Source: Tenrec ecaudatus | Taxonomy: Eukaryota > Chordata > Mammalia > Afrosoricida > Tenrecidae | DNA length: 64,000 bases | Direction of reading: 5' to 3' | NCBI RefSeq assembly: GCF_050624435.1 | Contig: NC_134537.1 | Coordinates: 123,431,586 to 123,495,585, forward strand | In this document: positions 29,251-41,245 of the stretch, piece after piece | Layout: the number at the start of each line of letters is the position of its first letter | Position numbering within the stretch: the first letter of the stretch is position 1 | Notes under the pieces: generated by a model | What the model was told of the DNA's origin: nothing | Seen by the model: only the letters and a program-made list of their open reading frames with translations | Databases searched by the model: none | Position numbers and translations under genes: made by a program

Positions 29251-30185
29251 TGGGACGTCTAAAGGGCAAATTCATGTTATCTGTCCCGGCGAGCAGAGGG
29301 AACACCGTGTCTCCGCAGCATGTGGGTCGCGGTATTTTTAGCAATGGAAGGCTTAGGGAGGGGCCGGCTGGGGACGGACACGGGACCTGGGGCCTCAAGC
29401 TGGGCTGCCCTTAGCCTCCGTGGTGCACGCGACCTAGCCCTGGAAAGGGGACTTCAAGCTGGTCATCCCCGCTCCTTCCCTGTAACGCTGTCCCAGGAGC
29501 CCAGTGCCCGGAGATTTAGGCCTCTTCGGAGTTGTGTGTTCACTCAACTAAAATAAGATCCGTCTGCATACTAGCTGCACATGATGCTGTGGTTGCCGCT
29601 TATAATCTGACCGCTGCCTCCCACTTCTGTTCATTCACTCGCTCTATCATTCATACGGTTCTGAAATACCCAGGTGCCTGGCCGTCGCGCCACCACCGTT
29701 CGTTGGTCCAGAGCTGTAACTCAGGGTATCAATCCGACTCCCGTGGGGCTACTGGCCTACCAGACCGCAGAGAGTCTTTAGTACTTTGTCACTGGTTTTC
29801 ATCATAGAACTTCACGTGCTGTCATAGTAAATCACTAAGATGAAATCTTTCTTAAATTGTATGAATTCTGACAACACAATTGTAAGCTTTCTACATTACA
29901 TTATAGTTTTGTCAGTGGTAATATTACAAACTGAGCAGAAACTTTTTTTGAGTTTTCCTCTTCCTCCCATTATGATTTCGTTGTAAAAAAAAAAAAAAAG
30001 GTACTGATACAGGCTAACAAATGCCAGTTTCCTCAACATTGCCGTGAAACTAGACAATCTGGCAAAACCAGTGACTATAGAACAACAAAACCAGCCGCGC
30101 GTGCTTATCGCACATTCAGGCGAACCCTGCGATTTGAGGTCTCACTGTAACCGCAGAGTGACAGTTCTGATCCGAGTGCCCTGCT
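29251..30185. other. Region upstream of SLC25A4
   Basis: Single-copy in appearance, with a run of A at 29985-29999. No gene was recognised. It may hold distal promoter elements, but none can be named from sequence. Confidence 0.5.
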
Positions 30186-30925
30186 GAAGTTGTGAGGTGC
30201 CGCCCCGTCTCACCGAGACTCGATGGCTCACTACCCATTCGCTCACCTTCATAGTCGTTTCGGTGTGAGTGGCTGCGACTGTTTCCATCCTTCTGTCCGA
30301 GAATCTTCTTTTACACTGGCCTTTTGTTTGACCACGAAAGATGTTCCCTCCTAGTCAAGGTCAAGTCTCACCATCTTTTCTAAGGCGCATTATGGGTATC
30401 TTGTTTCCTCACAAGGTAGACTTGTTCCTTCTTCTGACAGTTCATGGTGTATTCAATATTCTTCACCAACACTGCAATTCAGAGGCATCAATTCTTCAGT
30501 AGTCCCTATTCATTGTCTAGCTTTTGCATGGATAAAAAGCAATGTAAGATAGAGTAGCATGGGGCAGGTGCAACTTACTGCTTAAAGTGACATTGTTGCT
30601 TTGTAATACTTTAAAGTGGTCTTTGCAACATATTTTCCTAGTGTAATACATTGCATATCATTTGATGACTTCATTGTTGCTTCCATGAGTTTTGCTTGGG
30701 CTGCCAAGTAAAAGGAAGTCCTTGCCAACTTCAGTCTTTTCTCAGTTTATCACCATGTTGTTTACCTGTCAAGTTGTGAGGATTTTTGTTTCCTTGATGT
30801 TTCGGTGTTATCCACACTGAAGGCTGTAGTCTTTGATTATTATCAATAAGTGCTTTAAGTTTTTTTCTTTTTTAACAAGTAAGGTTGTGTCATCTACACA
30901 TTGCAAGCCATAAATCAGCCTTCCT

Positions 30926-31260
30926 CTTTTCTTTTTGTTTTTTTTAAAAAAATCATTTTATTGGGGGTTCTTACATGTCTTATCACAATCCATATATACA
31001 TCCATTGGGTCAAGCACATTTGTACATATGTTGCCATCATCCTTTAAATTTTTTTTCTTTTTACTTGAGCCCTTAGTGTCATCTCCTCCTTCCCCTTTTC
31101 CCCCATTCCTTTCCTACCCTCCCTCCCTCATGAACCCGTGATAATTTATAAATTATTTTTTTATGTTGTACACTGACCACTGTCTCCCTTCACCCACTTT
31201 TCTGTTGTCAGTCCCCTGGGAGGGGCTTATATATCCCTTCCCCCAGTCTTGATGCTGCAT
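30926..31260 (-). mobile_element. L1 3' end inserted in BovB
   Basis: It runs from the T/A run and 'cattttattgggggttcttac' to 'ggaggggcttatatatccc'. The BovB text continues on both sides (30925 and 31261). Confidence 0.8.
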
Positions 31261-32310
31261 CCTTCTTCATAGAGTCTTGCTTCTCAGATGATTTTCTCAG
31301 TAAAAAGATTGATTAAGTAAGGTAGAAGGGTACAACACATATCTCTCTTGATTCTAAAATATTCAATACCCCTGGTCTATGTACAGGTTCTCCATAAACA
31401 CAATGAAGAGTTCTGGAATTCCCATTCTTATCATAGTTTGTTAGGATCTGCAGAGTTTTCACATTCAATAAAATACAAATAAACATCTTTCCACGATCTG
31501 TTTCCAGCCAAAATTCTTTTGACATCATCCTACAAAGCCCGCTTGAATTTCTAGCAGTGCCCTGGCCATGCACTGCTGCTACTGTTTCTGAATAATTGTC
31601 AGCAGAAGTTTACTTTTGTGTGGTCTTAATGACATTGTTTGATAATTTATACATTCTTCCAGGCTATCTTGGGGTGGGGGGATGGGCACAAGTATGAATC
31701 GTTCCCAGTCAGTTGGCCATGTAATGTCTCCATGATGATCGAGTCTTTTGGATACAGTGAGTGTTTACTTCCACCGGGTTTTTTTGTTTTTTTTTTTAGC
31801 CTTCCTGTACCATTCAAAGCCTTCCTGTACCATTCAAATTTTTGTTCATAGAAGAATCCATCAGTATCTGGGTCTGCAGTTTGAAGTTTCCCTTTCGTTT
31901 TTTCAGCTTGAGCATGCGGAGTATTCTCTCCCCTTTGGTTTTCTAAGCTGCTCTTTGCACATTGCCTTGTTGTACTTTATACGGTTATATCACACTGTTA
32001 TAATATGTGACTATACTCAATTTTCTCAATCTGCTCTTAGAAATCTGTTGTTCAGCTCTTTCCATCATTCCTTCCCGTCACATCAGTTACTCTACATGCA
32101 AGAGCAAGTTTCTGAGTCTCTTCTGACACTCCTTTTTGTCTTTTCTTTCTTTTTCGTGACTGTTTGCTTTCAGAGCAAGGTGTCTGATCATGTTGGGTGC
32201 TGTCCAGTCGATTCCGACTCAGAGCGATACATTGTACAAGCAAATGGAACACTGCCCAGTCCTGCACCATGCCCACACGTGTTGCTATGTTACAGGATAA
32301 TAGTGAAATG

Positions 32311-32389
32311 ATGACGGTAGCATATGTACAATGGATGGATGGATGGTTTATGATAAGAACCCCAATAAAATGATTTTTAAAAATAATAA
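32311..32389 (+). mobile_element. Very short (79 bp) L1 3' end
   Basis: It ends 'ggtttatgataagaaccccaataaaatg' plus an A-rich tail. The TSD AGGATAATAGTGAAATG is exact at 32294-32310 and 32390-32406. Confidence 0.85.
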
Positions 32390-32722
32390 AGGATAATAGT
32401 GAAATGTGCAAAGACTTGGATTTAGAAAGCCAAAAGGGAAGAACACACTCAGCATTACATCTATATTTCTGAGATGTTCTGTAGACCATCAAGATCATAC
32501 TTTGACTCTCAGGGACTGTTTTAATTTTCTTCAATTTCAACTTGAACTTGCATAGGAGCGGTTGGTAGCCTATTCCACAGTCAGTTCCTGGTTTTCTTCT
32601 GGCTGCTTATACTCAGCTTCTCCATCATCTCATTCCACACATGCAATGTTTGATTCCTGTGGATTCCATCCTGTGAGGTCAACTTCCCAGTCTTTGAAAT
32701 CGCAGTGGCAGAGCTTCCAGCA

Positions 32723-33171
32723 TGTGGTATTTCATGCCAACCTGAAGGTAGATAAAAGTGTAGGGATGGAGTTCAGCCTGTCAATCAGGTCACAGCAGAT
32801 GGTGACTCCTTATTGGCATGACCTTCTCATAAGGGGGACCCTGGGAAACAGCCCACCCCACCCCCCTCTCTGTCTTTACCTTCTAGTGGATGACCCACCC
32901 TGGGACCTGCCAGAGCCCTGGGGTTGTGTCCACTGTCATTGGATCCACAGGGCTTTGCACCCACCGGCCTGTGATCTTCCTGCATTCTTCATCATTGCAT
33001 GTGGCTGTGTGAGTCTAAAGAGGGACTTGCGGACTAGTATTAGAATTATGGACTTAAGTTGTTCTTGGCTGGGAAGTTTTCTCCACATATAATTGCTTCT
33101 TGATATAAAGTTCTCTTATATATCTATGAGTGTATCTGCAATTGTTTCTCTAGTCAACCTGGCCTAGCACA
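32723..33171 (-). mobile_element. Solo LTR (copy 1 of an ERVL-like family)
   Basis: It begins TGTGGTAT and ends CTAGCACA, giving TG...CA termini. The 5-bp TSD CAGCA is exact at 32718-32722 and 33172-33176. Removing the element restores continuous BovB text ('agcttccagcatcatagtaag'). It shares sequence with 34244-34756, 48765-49210 and 63414-63938. A 5-bp TSD is typical of class III (ERVL/MaLR) LTRs. Confidence 0.8.
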
Positions 33172-33580
33172 CAGCATCATAGTAAGAGGTAATCTACCAC
33201 AGTATGATAAACCTGTAGACGTGGTGGGAAGCACATATAAAGTTTCAAAAAGTAATCTACCATATAGTTTTAGCCTTTTTGTTATATTGTTACATGTCAC
33301 CTGGGCTTATAATTTTTTGGTGGTGTTGCTATAATTAAATACAGAGTTGTTTTTTTAAATAACAAATTTCTGCTGAAATGCAGTACAAAAATCTTAGTCA
33401 TTGTGCCAGCTGTGGATAGTGTCACCTGTTGCCATCCACACCCCTGCACTTTTCTAGTGATGTCACTAGTGTCTAGTGAGCAGCGCGGGGGCCACTGGAG
33501 GAATACTTGTTGTAGCCATTTGTGTGTGCCTTTTCTATTTCATTGCTTTTTCTCTTAGGTCAGCTTGTTGTGCACTAACA

Positions 33581-33896
33581 CAGCGGTTCTCAACCTTCCT
33601 CATGCTGCCACCCTTTCATACAGTTCCTCATGCTGTGGTGACCCCCAACCATAACATTATTTTTGTTGTTACTTCATCATTGTCATTTTCTACAGTTATG
33701 TAGATAGGCTGGATGTATTTTCATTGTTACAAATTGAACATAATTAAACATAATTAAAGCATAGTGATTAATCACAAAACAATATGTAATTATATATTGT
33801 GACATACGTATGTGTTCTCCGATGGTCTTAGGTGACCCCTGTGAAAGGGTCATTCGACCCCCAAAGGGGTGAAGACCCACAGGTTGAGAACCGCTG
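33581..33896 (+). mobile_element. SPIN-type non-autonomous hAT transposon, long form (316 bp)
   Basis: The terminal inverted repeats are CAGCGGTTCTCAACC and GGTTGAGAACCGCTG. The interior has 'gtggtgacccccaaccata', 'gaacataattaaagcatag' and 'cccctgtgaaagggtc'. The 8-bp flanks cactaaca and ctgtaacg are decayed copies of one site. SPIN (SPACE INVADERS) is a hAT family known to have entered tenrec and several other tetrapods by horizontal transfer. Confidence 0.85.
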
Positions 33897-34243
33897 CTGT
33901 AACGCACGCCTGATGATTCTAAGAACAGGAACCTGATGACGGCTATTTGTTTGACAGGCTTGACATGCCACTCTGCACATATTCTGGGCATAGCATTCTT
34001 AGTCTGCTGACTGCTTCGTGAGGGTCACTTCTGTTAGCCTGCCTATCAGCGTAGCTGGGTGACTGTGAGGGTAAGGACATGGCGGTCAGATCCTTGGCTA
34101 TATTTATCTCCTTTTCTAGGTATCCAGGTTTGCGGAAATGTGATATCTAGCCCTAGAAAGTTCAGTGCAATTAGGTTTGGGGCCAAAACGCTGTACTACT
34201 ACTAAGTCCTTTCCCCAAGCATGCTAACACTCCTTTGTACCTG

Positions 34244-34756
34244 TGTGTCAGTCTGGGTACTTTAGTGAAACAAATTCACAGAAAGTCTTATGGATAAGAG
34301 AGAGTTTTATGTAAAGGTTAAGTGCACATCAAGAAAACATCCCAACCCAGTCCACAAGTCCAACATTAACCCATATGTCTGACATCAATCCACAAAGTTC
34401 TCCTCCATCTTACAAAACACACACAATGACGTGATGCCGACTGCAGGAAGGAAGTCGAATCAGTGAACGTGCAAGCATCTCAGTGCTGGCAGGGGTGTCC
34501 ACATGGCTGCTCCAGCACCTAGGGCAGCATTGGAGTAGGTCCATGTGGTTTCTCCTTGGGTATGTCTTTCAGGAAGGGAGCCTTGCCAGTTGAAGCAGGG
34601 AACTGGCTAAGGCAGCTGAATCCTGGTCCAACCATCATAAAGCAAGAGACACGAGAACTAGAAAGGCGAAGCTCACTGAGACATTTATTCCTCCGCCCTT
34701 CAATTAGCCTCACTTGTGTTTATCGGTCAGGTTGGCACAATAAACTAAATACCTCA
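34244..34756 (+). mobile_element. Solo LTR (copy 2 of the ERVL-like family)
   Basis: It starts TGTGTCAGTCTGGGTAC and ends ACCTCA. The 5-bp flanks are ACCTG and GCCTG (4 of 5 match). The shared interior includes 'aacatcccaacccagtcc', 'gatgccgactgcaggaag' and 'catctcagtgctggcaggg'. Confidence 0.65.
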
Positions 34757-34759
34757 GCC

Positions 34760-35745
34760 TGTATCAATGTGCATCTGGCTTTTTTAGCACTACCATGAGA
34801 TGTCTGTATTGACGCTTCTTGAATGAAGGCAGTATCATGCTCAGTGTTTCCTGAGCCACAGTCCTGCATCTCCCTGGGTCTGGAGACTTTAGTAGGGCAG
34901 AGGTTAGGGGCCAGAACCACATATAGTCTGCTCTTATCAAAGGTGGGGGCAGGTTGGAGATCAGAAATCCAGGTAAACAGTATGGATGCTAAGAGAGTGC
35001 AAAGTTGCCAGAGGTCAGAGGTGGCAGAAGGGAAAGAATTCAGGCTGGACAAACAGAAATGTCATTTATACAACTGCTCAGCAAACATTGGCTTAGCATT
35101 TATTGTGCGCCAGGAACACACTTTGGCCCTATGCATTCAATATCACCAAGAAACGGCTCAGTCCCCAAAGACCGTACAATTCAGCAGTTGCAATCAATAC
35201 CCCTTGTTCAGCTTTATTTACTGCAGTTTCCTGGGTCACATAGTCCACATATTTTTTTTATTGTCATGGGGTTTTGTGGTTCATCCTGGTAATATATAGT
35301 GGTGACTTAGACCATTTTCCTTTTCATTGTGTATTACAGTTGCCTCTGGTTATCATCATTAAAAATAATGCAGCATGAACTTCATTTTCTGCGTTCATGC
35401 AATCCAGAAATAGAATTGAGAGACAACGTTTTTTTGATATTTTGTAATTCCTTCCTTGGATTGGCAAACGCTTCTTCAGCAGCCTGGAGCCCAGAAGCAT
35501 TGTGAGTCTGTTCATTTTTCATGTGATTCCATTTAATTTGGCAGGATTTTCCTTTCTATAAACACCCCCCCCTGTAAACTTGCAATCATCCTTGACAACT
35601 TATGGACTGAAATCCAGTACTGATCTATATATACAACAATTCGTTACATATTTTAGGTAACCCGTATGTACGGAGCATTTTGCTATTTAATGTGTTCCTT
35701 CTGATATTTATTTTAATTCTTTGCTCTAACAGTGTAATTTACTTA
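34760..35745. other. Unassigned intergenic DNA
   Basis: No clear repeat was seen. A 158-aa plus-strand open frame (34823-35299) has no recognised product or splice support. Confidence 0.5.
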
Positions 35746-35749
35746 AATA

Positions 35750-35848
35750 TGGATTCTTGCTGCTGTACAGGGGATTCTGACTCATAGTAACTTCATAGGG
35801 GCCAAAACAACTACTATATAAGGTTTCTAAGGCTGTAATCTTTACAGA
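35750..35848 (-). repeat. AfroSINE 3' part
   Basis: The reversed tail 'gggattctgactcatagtaac' is followed by 'tttctaaggctgtaatctttac'. It abuts the next SINE in opposite orientation. Confidence 0.55.
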
Positions 35849-35849
35849 G

Positions 35850-35985
35850 CCCTAGTGGCGCTATAAGTTAAGCAATGGCTTCTAATTAGAAGGTAATGGT
35901 TTCAAACTGATCCTTGGGAGAAAATTGCTCCTATGAAGATTTTCAGATTGCTATGAGTTGGACTTGATTTTATGGCAGTAGCTTT
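35850..35985 (+). repeat. AfroSINE
   Basis: The head is 'agccctagtggcgctataag'. It ends 'gctatgagttggacttgatt', head-to-head with the preceding fragment. Confidence 0.65.
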
Positions 35986-36002
35986 TTTTTTTTAACTTGG
36001 CA

Positions 36003-36112
36003 TCTTTATGGAACCAGACAGCTTTCTCCCAAAGAGAGGCAATAAGTTCAAAGTGTCAATCTTTTGGTTAGCAGCCTGGCACTTAACCACTGTGCCACAG
36101 GGGACCTTGAAT
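36003..36112 (-). repeat. AfroSINE 5' part
   Basis: The reversed head 'gcacttaaccactgtgccacag' is at the right end. The RTE-type tail is missing. Confidence 0.6.
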
Positions 36113-36337
36113 ATTATGATAATGTACTTCATATATATATTCATCTACTTGCTCCTATAGCCTTGTTCCTTCTACTTCTTGGATAGTTACTTTTACAATG
36201 TCTAACATGACACTATACAGTGTAATGAGCTATGGCTCCAAGCTCATTTTCCTCCATATCACTCACCACTAATTCATGTGTAGATGTCTTCTCTATATTA
36301 TTTATCTGGTACAACTAATATCTCATTGACTATATAA

Positions 36338-36715
36338 GAACCTTGGTGGTACTACTGGGTAAGCAATGGCTGCTAAGTTGCAATTTCAAGGTTGGCAGTT
36401 CAAACCCACCCCCTACTTTGTGGAAGAAGGTTGAGGCTACCTGCTCCCACCGTCTTAGAAACGCTATAGAACAGTAGTCCTCAACCTTCCTGATGCTGTG
36501 CTACTTTAATACAGTTCTTCATGTTGTGGTGACCCCAACCATAAAATTATTTTCATTGCTCTTCATTATTGTAATTTTGCTACTGTTATGAATCAGGCAA
36601 CCCCTGTGAAAGGGTTGTTCAACCCCCAAAGGGGTCACAACGCACAGGTTGAGAACCGCTGCTGTAGTGGGTCATTATGAGTAGGAATGGACTTTGGCCA
36701 TGGGCTTGGTTTTTA
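36338..36715 (+). repeat. AfroSINE split by a SPIN element
   Basis: The left part is 36338-36471 ('accttggtggtactactggg'). The right part is 36662-36715 ('gggtcattatgagtaggaatgg'). The SPIN copy at 36472-36661 lies between them. Confidence 0.75.
36472..36661 (+). mobile_element. SPIN-type hAT transposon, short form (190 bp)
   Basis: It runs from CAGTAGTCCTCAACC to GGTTGAGAACCGCTG. The 8-bp flanks are ctatagaa and ctgtagtg, both derived from the SINE's 'ctatagg' segment. It is younger than the SINE it interrupts. Confidence 0.85.
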
Positions 36716-37149
36716 GTTGATCATATATTAACTCCCTACATAGACTTTAATTTAGGAAATCACTGCTCTATCATTTATTTATTTGCTCATCATTCCTTAA
36801 CAACAACAGCAAAAACTGATAGGTGATTCTACCCCTTAAAAATCAAATGCTTTTGTCTGGGTTTATTTTACTATTAAGTTTTAAAATGGAATGATTGTAT
36901 AATTATACAAATGTTTATATTTATTTCAGTATGTTTAAATTTTTTAAATAAACAATATATTTAAAATAATGATTTAGTATACATAATTGAATAGCTATGT
37001 AGTTATGTAAACGTCGCAGTTTTTAACAGACATTTAAATTAAAGAAATTATTAACTTAATAACTTTAGATGAGGACATATTATCATCTATGTTACATTTA
37101 ATTTTGCCAAGCAGAATTCTGCTACTGCTTAAATGGGACGTATCAGGTG

Positions 37150-37365
37150 CTTCTATAGACATAGTAACTGGATGAAGAGATCTTAGGGTTATGGAAGGGG
37201 AGGTTTGGGGGTAGGGGGATGGAGCACTAATGACAATGAGTACAGAGAGGAAGAAACTGTTCTGAAATTGATTGTGGTAATGAGTTCACAACTCTTTTTA
37301 ATATGGTTCAACCATTGAATTGTATATGTGGATTATAAGGTAATAAAACTGTTAAAAATTAAGTA
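37150..37365 (+). mobile_element. Old L1 3' end
   Basis: It contains 'aaattgattgtggtaatgag', 'accattgaattgtatatgtgg' and the terminal 'taataaaactgttaaaaa', a standard L1MA/MB-like 3' UTR order. Confidence 0.6.
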
Positions 37366-37369
37366 GATT

Positions 37370-38810
37370 CTATTCATAACTAAAAGAATAAAATTAAATG
37401 GGGGATATCTTATTTCTCCTTGGCTTCTCTCCAATCACTCTATCCTCCACCTAGAACTCCTTCGCACGATATTTTCCATGGAAACCCACTCTCTGCACAG
37501 TCTTTCTCAGAAAAGAGAAGCCTTAGATGGCCTTAGGAGCATCAGCTGTCTGTGATCACAAGATCCAGGTGTCACTTACACAGGCAGGGCAGAGAATGGC
37601 GCTCAGCAGAACATGCGTGTGCCTGCCAGCCCGGCCCTCTGAGGTGCTCTGCCAGCAGGAGAGGGGGCGGGGCACCCAGGAGATCAGAGAGAAACACTGC
37701 AGTCAGCTGTGCTGGGCATCCAGGAGACGGGAATAAAGCTACAGAGAAGCGAGGGTGGGGTACTGAGTTAGTCTTCTGGATCTTAGTAGACGCCCTTCAA
37801 AGAATTGTCCTTTGACCAAACTGAAGATGAATGGGAACAGCCTGAGAATAGAATGCACCAGAAATAAAAAATAACACTCACGGCTTGGTTAACCATATCG
37901 ACGACGTCATGTGAGATGCACGTGGGCATCGACAAGTGCTAGGAACCCAAACACACGATTATTTATTTGAACCATGGTCACGTGCTGCTTTGGACAGAGA
38001 AATGGACACTACATTTTTTGTGTTTTTACTTATGTCAGCCTGCATATTGAATTGCTGATTTTCAGTCCAGCTCATTCGTGTGGAGGCATTTATTCAAAAG
38101 GATAAAGCAAAACAAATGGACTATTTCTCCAGATCCCTGGCTTAGGGCAGCTCGACGAATTAGAGCAGCCCCTCCGTGAACAGGAGACTTCATAAGGAAG
38201 TGCCTTGATCGTGAAGTGCTCATTTAAGGGCACGCCAGCATCTTGCCGGCACCTTCAGAACGCATGAAAATGCATGCAACACACTCCCATTACCCTCTCC
38301 TCTTCAGCAACTGCCAAGCAAAAGGATGAAACCATCAAGTGTGTGTGTGTGTGAGTGTGTGTGTGTGTGTGTGTGTTTTAATCCAGTCATCCATTCTAGA
38401 ACCCTTTTACTTGTCATTGACCATTTCTCTTGATTTCCACTCTTCTCCCATACTTCACTCTCAAAAGAGAAATGATATGCCTACTCCCAATTCGTTCAGT
38501 CATTTAAAAAACTCTCCATATTTCAATAAGCACTGGTGAATGCCTAGTGTGTGTTAAGAAAGGCAAAATCCCTGTCTTGGAGAAGCCTACGTACATGCCG
38601 GGATAGGCATCCTTGTTTTGCCTGTAAGGCCATGACAATGTAATATGACCAAAATGCTCCCATGTGAATGCCTTTTACTATGCTGTTTTAGTGAGAACGT
38701 GAATTTGAAAACATTTTCAAATGCTTAAGAAATAAAAAATTATGTTAGAAATATTTAAGGCATTAATTATTATTAAGGGAGACCACACATTAATAATAAC
38801 TTCCTGTCAT
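37370..38810. other. Intergenic DNA with one GT microsatellite
   Basis: A (GT)n run lies at 38338-38377 with one interruption (gag). Otherwise no gene or repeat is recognised. Confidence 0.5.
38338..38377 (+). repeat. (GT)n microsatellite
   Basis: About 19 GT units with one GA interruption. Confidence 0.9.
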
Positions 38811-38814
38811 AATC

Positions 38815-38990
38815 CTGGTGAGCCTGGTGGTTTAGTGGTTATGTGTTGGGCTGTGATCTGAATGGTAGGCAGTTCAAAACCACCAGCAACTCCACTGGAG
38901 AAAGACTGGGTTTTCTACTCCCATAAATAGTCACCCCAGGGGGTTGCTGAATCAGCGCTGACCGGATGACAGTGAGCGTGGATATCAAAA
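38815..38990 (+). repeat. AfroSINE
   Basis: The head is 'gagcctggtggtttagtggtt', with 'gcagttcaaaaccaccagc' and the tail 'gctgaccggatgacagtgag'. Confidence 0.75.
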
Positions 38991-38994
38991 TCCC

Positions 38995-40330
38995 ACATCT
39001 CCTACGTGTTCACCTCTGGTTTCGCTGGCATGCAGACTCGATTAATAAAGCCATTTCTTGTCCATTGTTGAGTTGATTAATATTTTAAATACAATTGAAA
39101 TGTGCTTTTAAAGACAGTTGCTATTATTCCTGTTATTAAAATAAATTTGTATTATTGGATTGTTTTTTTAACCATATGATCTGTTGAAAAACAATATTCT
39201 GCTATATTAAAGTTTATTTCCACCCCCTCTTTCATTACGCTTTCCTCAATCAGCTAGATGTTCTGTGACATTACCTCAGGGAGGAGAAAATATTAAGAAA
39301 GCAGAAAAAATAGCAGGGTCTCTTCTTGGCACTGAAATTTCAAAAATGAAGGTTTATAGAAGAACAGATGAAAATTCAAGTATAAAGAGTTAGTTTAATA
39401 GAACATGACCTGACAGAAAACAAAAGTTTCCTATTTGCCAGATTATTCCAAAGTTTAGAAGAACTTTTTGACAAACCCAGGGGAAATGAGGAGAGTTACA
39501 GAGAGGCAAGAATTTAAAACTCATGTGTGCCCTTCCTGGTCCAGGGAGATAGGTCACTGCCAGGGAGAAACGGTTGAACCAATCCCTGGCACTGTGGTAG
39601 TCAGCAAATATGGAAGGTAAGTTGGGTTTCCTCAGCTTCATTGTGGGGCAGTGCAGCACATTCACATTTTGAACCCGAGGCCACCAAGTGAGCTGATGAC
39701 AGCCCGTAGTCTGAAGACTATGGTTGGGAACGAGGGGCATGGTGGTAGTGGCCTTGCGGTGGTGGAAGACCAGAGAGACTAAGATTGTGCAGCTGCTTCT
39801 GGCACAGATGGAGAGAAACCCAGACCCTCTGGGTCCCTGAAGTACGCTTTTCACCAGAGAAATCTCTGGGATTTAGATGCAACCCTTTGGAAAGCAGTAG
39901 AGAGGACACAGGACTCAAATGGTCTTTACCATGTGACAAAATAGAGTCTCTTCATGGAAATTAAGTTGGGTTCTAGGAAATGCCATTCCTGGCATTGCTG
40001 AAATTGTGTTTGGAGATTTATGTTGCCTGTAGTGTTTTCCTCTTTTCTTATTGTGTCTTAATAGAATTCATAGTATTTCATAGTGTTTTATCTTTCTGAA
40101 AGCAGTGATTAAAGAGATATATGAATTTAAAAGCCTTCTATCAATGCAACCAAGATACATTGATAATTTTTAGTGTCTGGAATGCAAAAATGGAAGCAGA
40201 GAAAGGATCAGTAGTTAGGAAATACGCTCTTGTTGATAGAAATTAAGCTGGAGATCTCATGATAGAATTTGGCAAAACTAACCACTTCTTCATTTGTTAA
40301 TACTTTTTTTTTTTGACAACACGAACACAT
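38995..40330. other. Unassigned intergenic DNA
   Basis: Nothing recognisable. A 154-aa minus-strand open frame (39390-39854) lacks splice context and a known product. Confidence 0.5.
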
Positions 40331-40331
40331 G

Positions 40332-40515
40332 GAGGAGCCTTGGTGACTTAGTGGGTTATAAGTTGGGCTGCTAATTTCAAAGTCAGCAGTTCAAAACTAC
40401 CAGCTGCTCAATGGTGGAAAGACAAGGCTTTCTGTTCCCGTAAAGATTACAGTTTGGGAAACCCTACTCTATCTTAGCAGGTCCTCATGAGTCAGAATCA
40501 TCTTGATGGAACACA
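40332..40515 (+). repeat. AfroSINE
   Basis: The head is 'ggagccttggtgacttagtg', with 'gtcagcagttcaaaactacc' and the tail 'catgagtcagaatcatcttg'. Confidence 0.75.
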
Positions 40516-40589
40516 GAGGAATTAAATTGGCTACATCTGTTGCAAGAGACGAAGGAGAAGTTCAATGTGTGTTCTCAGGCCCCCTCAAG

Positions 40590-41245
40590 TCAATTGCAAT
40601 GTATCATGCGTGACCCTACGTACACCAGAACAGCACACCACCCGGGGCTGTATCACGCTCACAATTGTTGTATTTGAGTCCACTGCCACAGCCACGATGT
40701 CAGTCTGTCTTACTGAGGGTCCCCCTTCTATGAAGCATGATGTCATTTCCCAGAGACTGGCCTCTCTTGATGACATGTCCAAAGTGGGTGAGACCAAGGC
40801 TCCCATCCATGCTTCTATGGAGCATTCTGGTTGCACATTTTCCAAGCAGACCTGCTTGTTCTTTTAGCTCAAACAAAATAAAACAACAACAAAATTGAAT
40901 GACAAAAGAAAAGCCAATAAATAGTTCAAGATGCCATTCTCCTTCACAAGGATCATTTGACTGTACTTCCTCCAAGACAGATTTATTTGTTCTTCTGGCA
41001 GTTCATGGTCCTTTCAGTATTCTTCGTGAACACCAGAACTCAATGGCACCCGCCCTCCTGTATATTCCCTGTCCTCTGTCCCGCTGTCGGAAGCACAGGA
41101 GCACAGCACAGGCCTCATAGTGACAGCTTTGCTCTTTCAGGTGTTTGATTTCTTGAGTGCTGCTTCCATGAGCATTGATTGGGGATCCAAAAGAAATGAG
41201 ATCCTTAAGAACTATAATCTTTTCCCCATTTATCATGGGAAAGGG
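40590..41245 (-). mobile_element. BovB (RTE) LINE 3' fragment
   Basis: Read on the plus strand: 'ctcacaattgttgtatttgagtcc', 'gacatgtccaaagtgggtgag', 'cttctggcagttcatggtc', 'tgcttccatgagcattgatt'. These are in the order of a reversed BovB 3' end, with a small unrelated block at 40868-40945. Confidence 0.7.

Larger units (their letters stand above)
30186..33236 (-). mobile_element. BovB (RTE) LINE, long copy with nested insertions
   Basis: Read on the plus strand, the reversed element runs from the 3' tail (30186, 'gttgtgaggtgccgccccg') through the reverse-transcriptase text ('cttctgacagttcatggtgta', 'ccagtcagttggccatgt') and the endonuclease-side text ('gaacttgcataggagcgg'). It reaches the 5' region near 33236. 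Three later insertions interrupt it: L1 3' ends at 30926-31260 and 32311-32389, and an LTR at 32723-33171. A second short BovB 3'-tail fragment sits at about 32183-32293. Stops are frequent, and no intact ORF remains. Confidence 0.8.

Noticed and set aside
31748-32311. 187-aa plus-strand open frame
   Set aside because: It is antisense to a BovB LINE on the minus strand.
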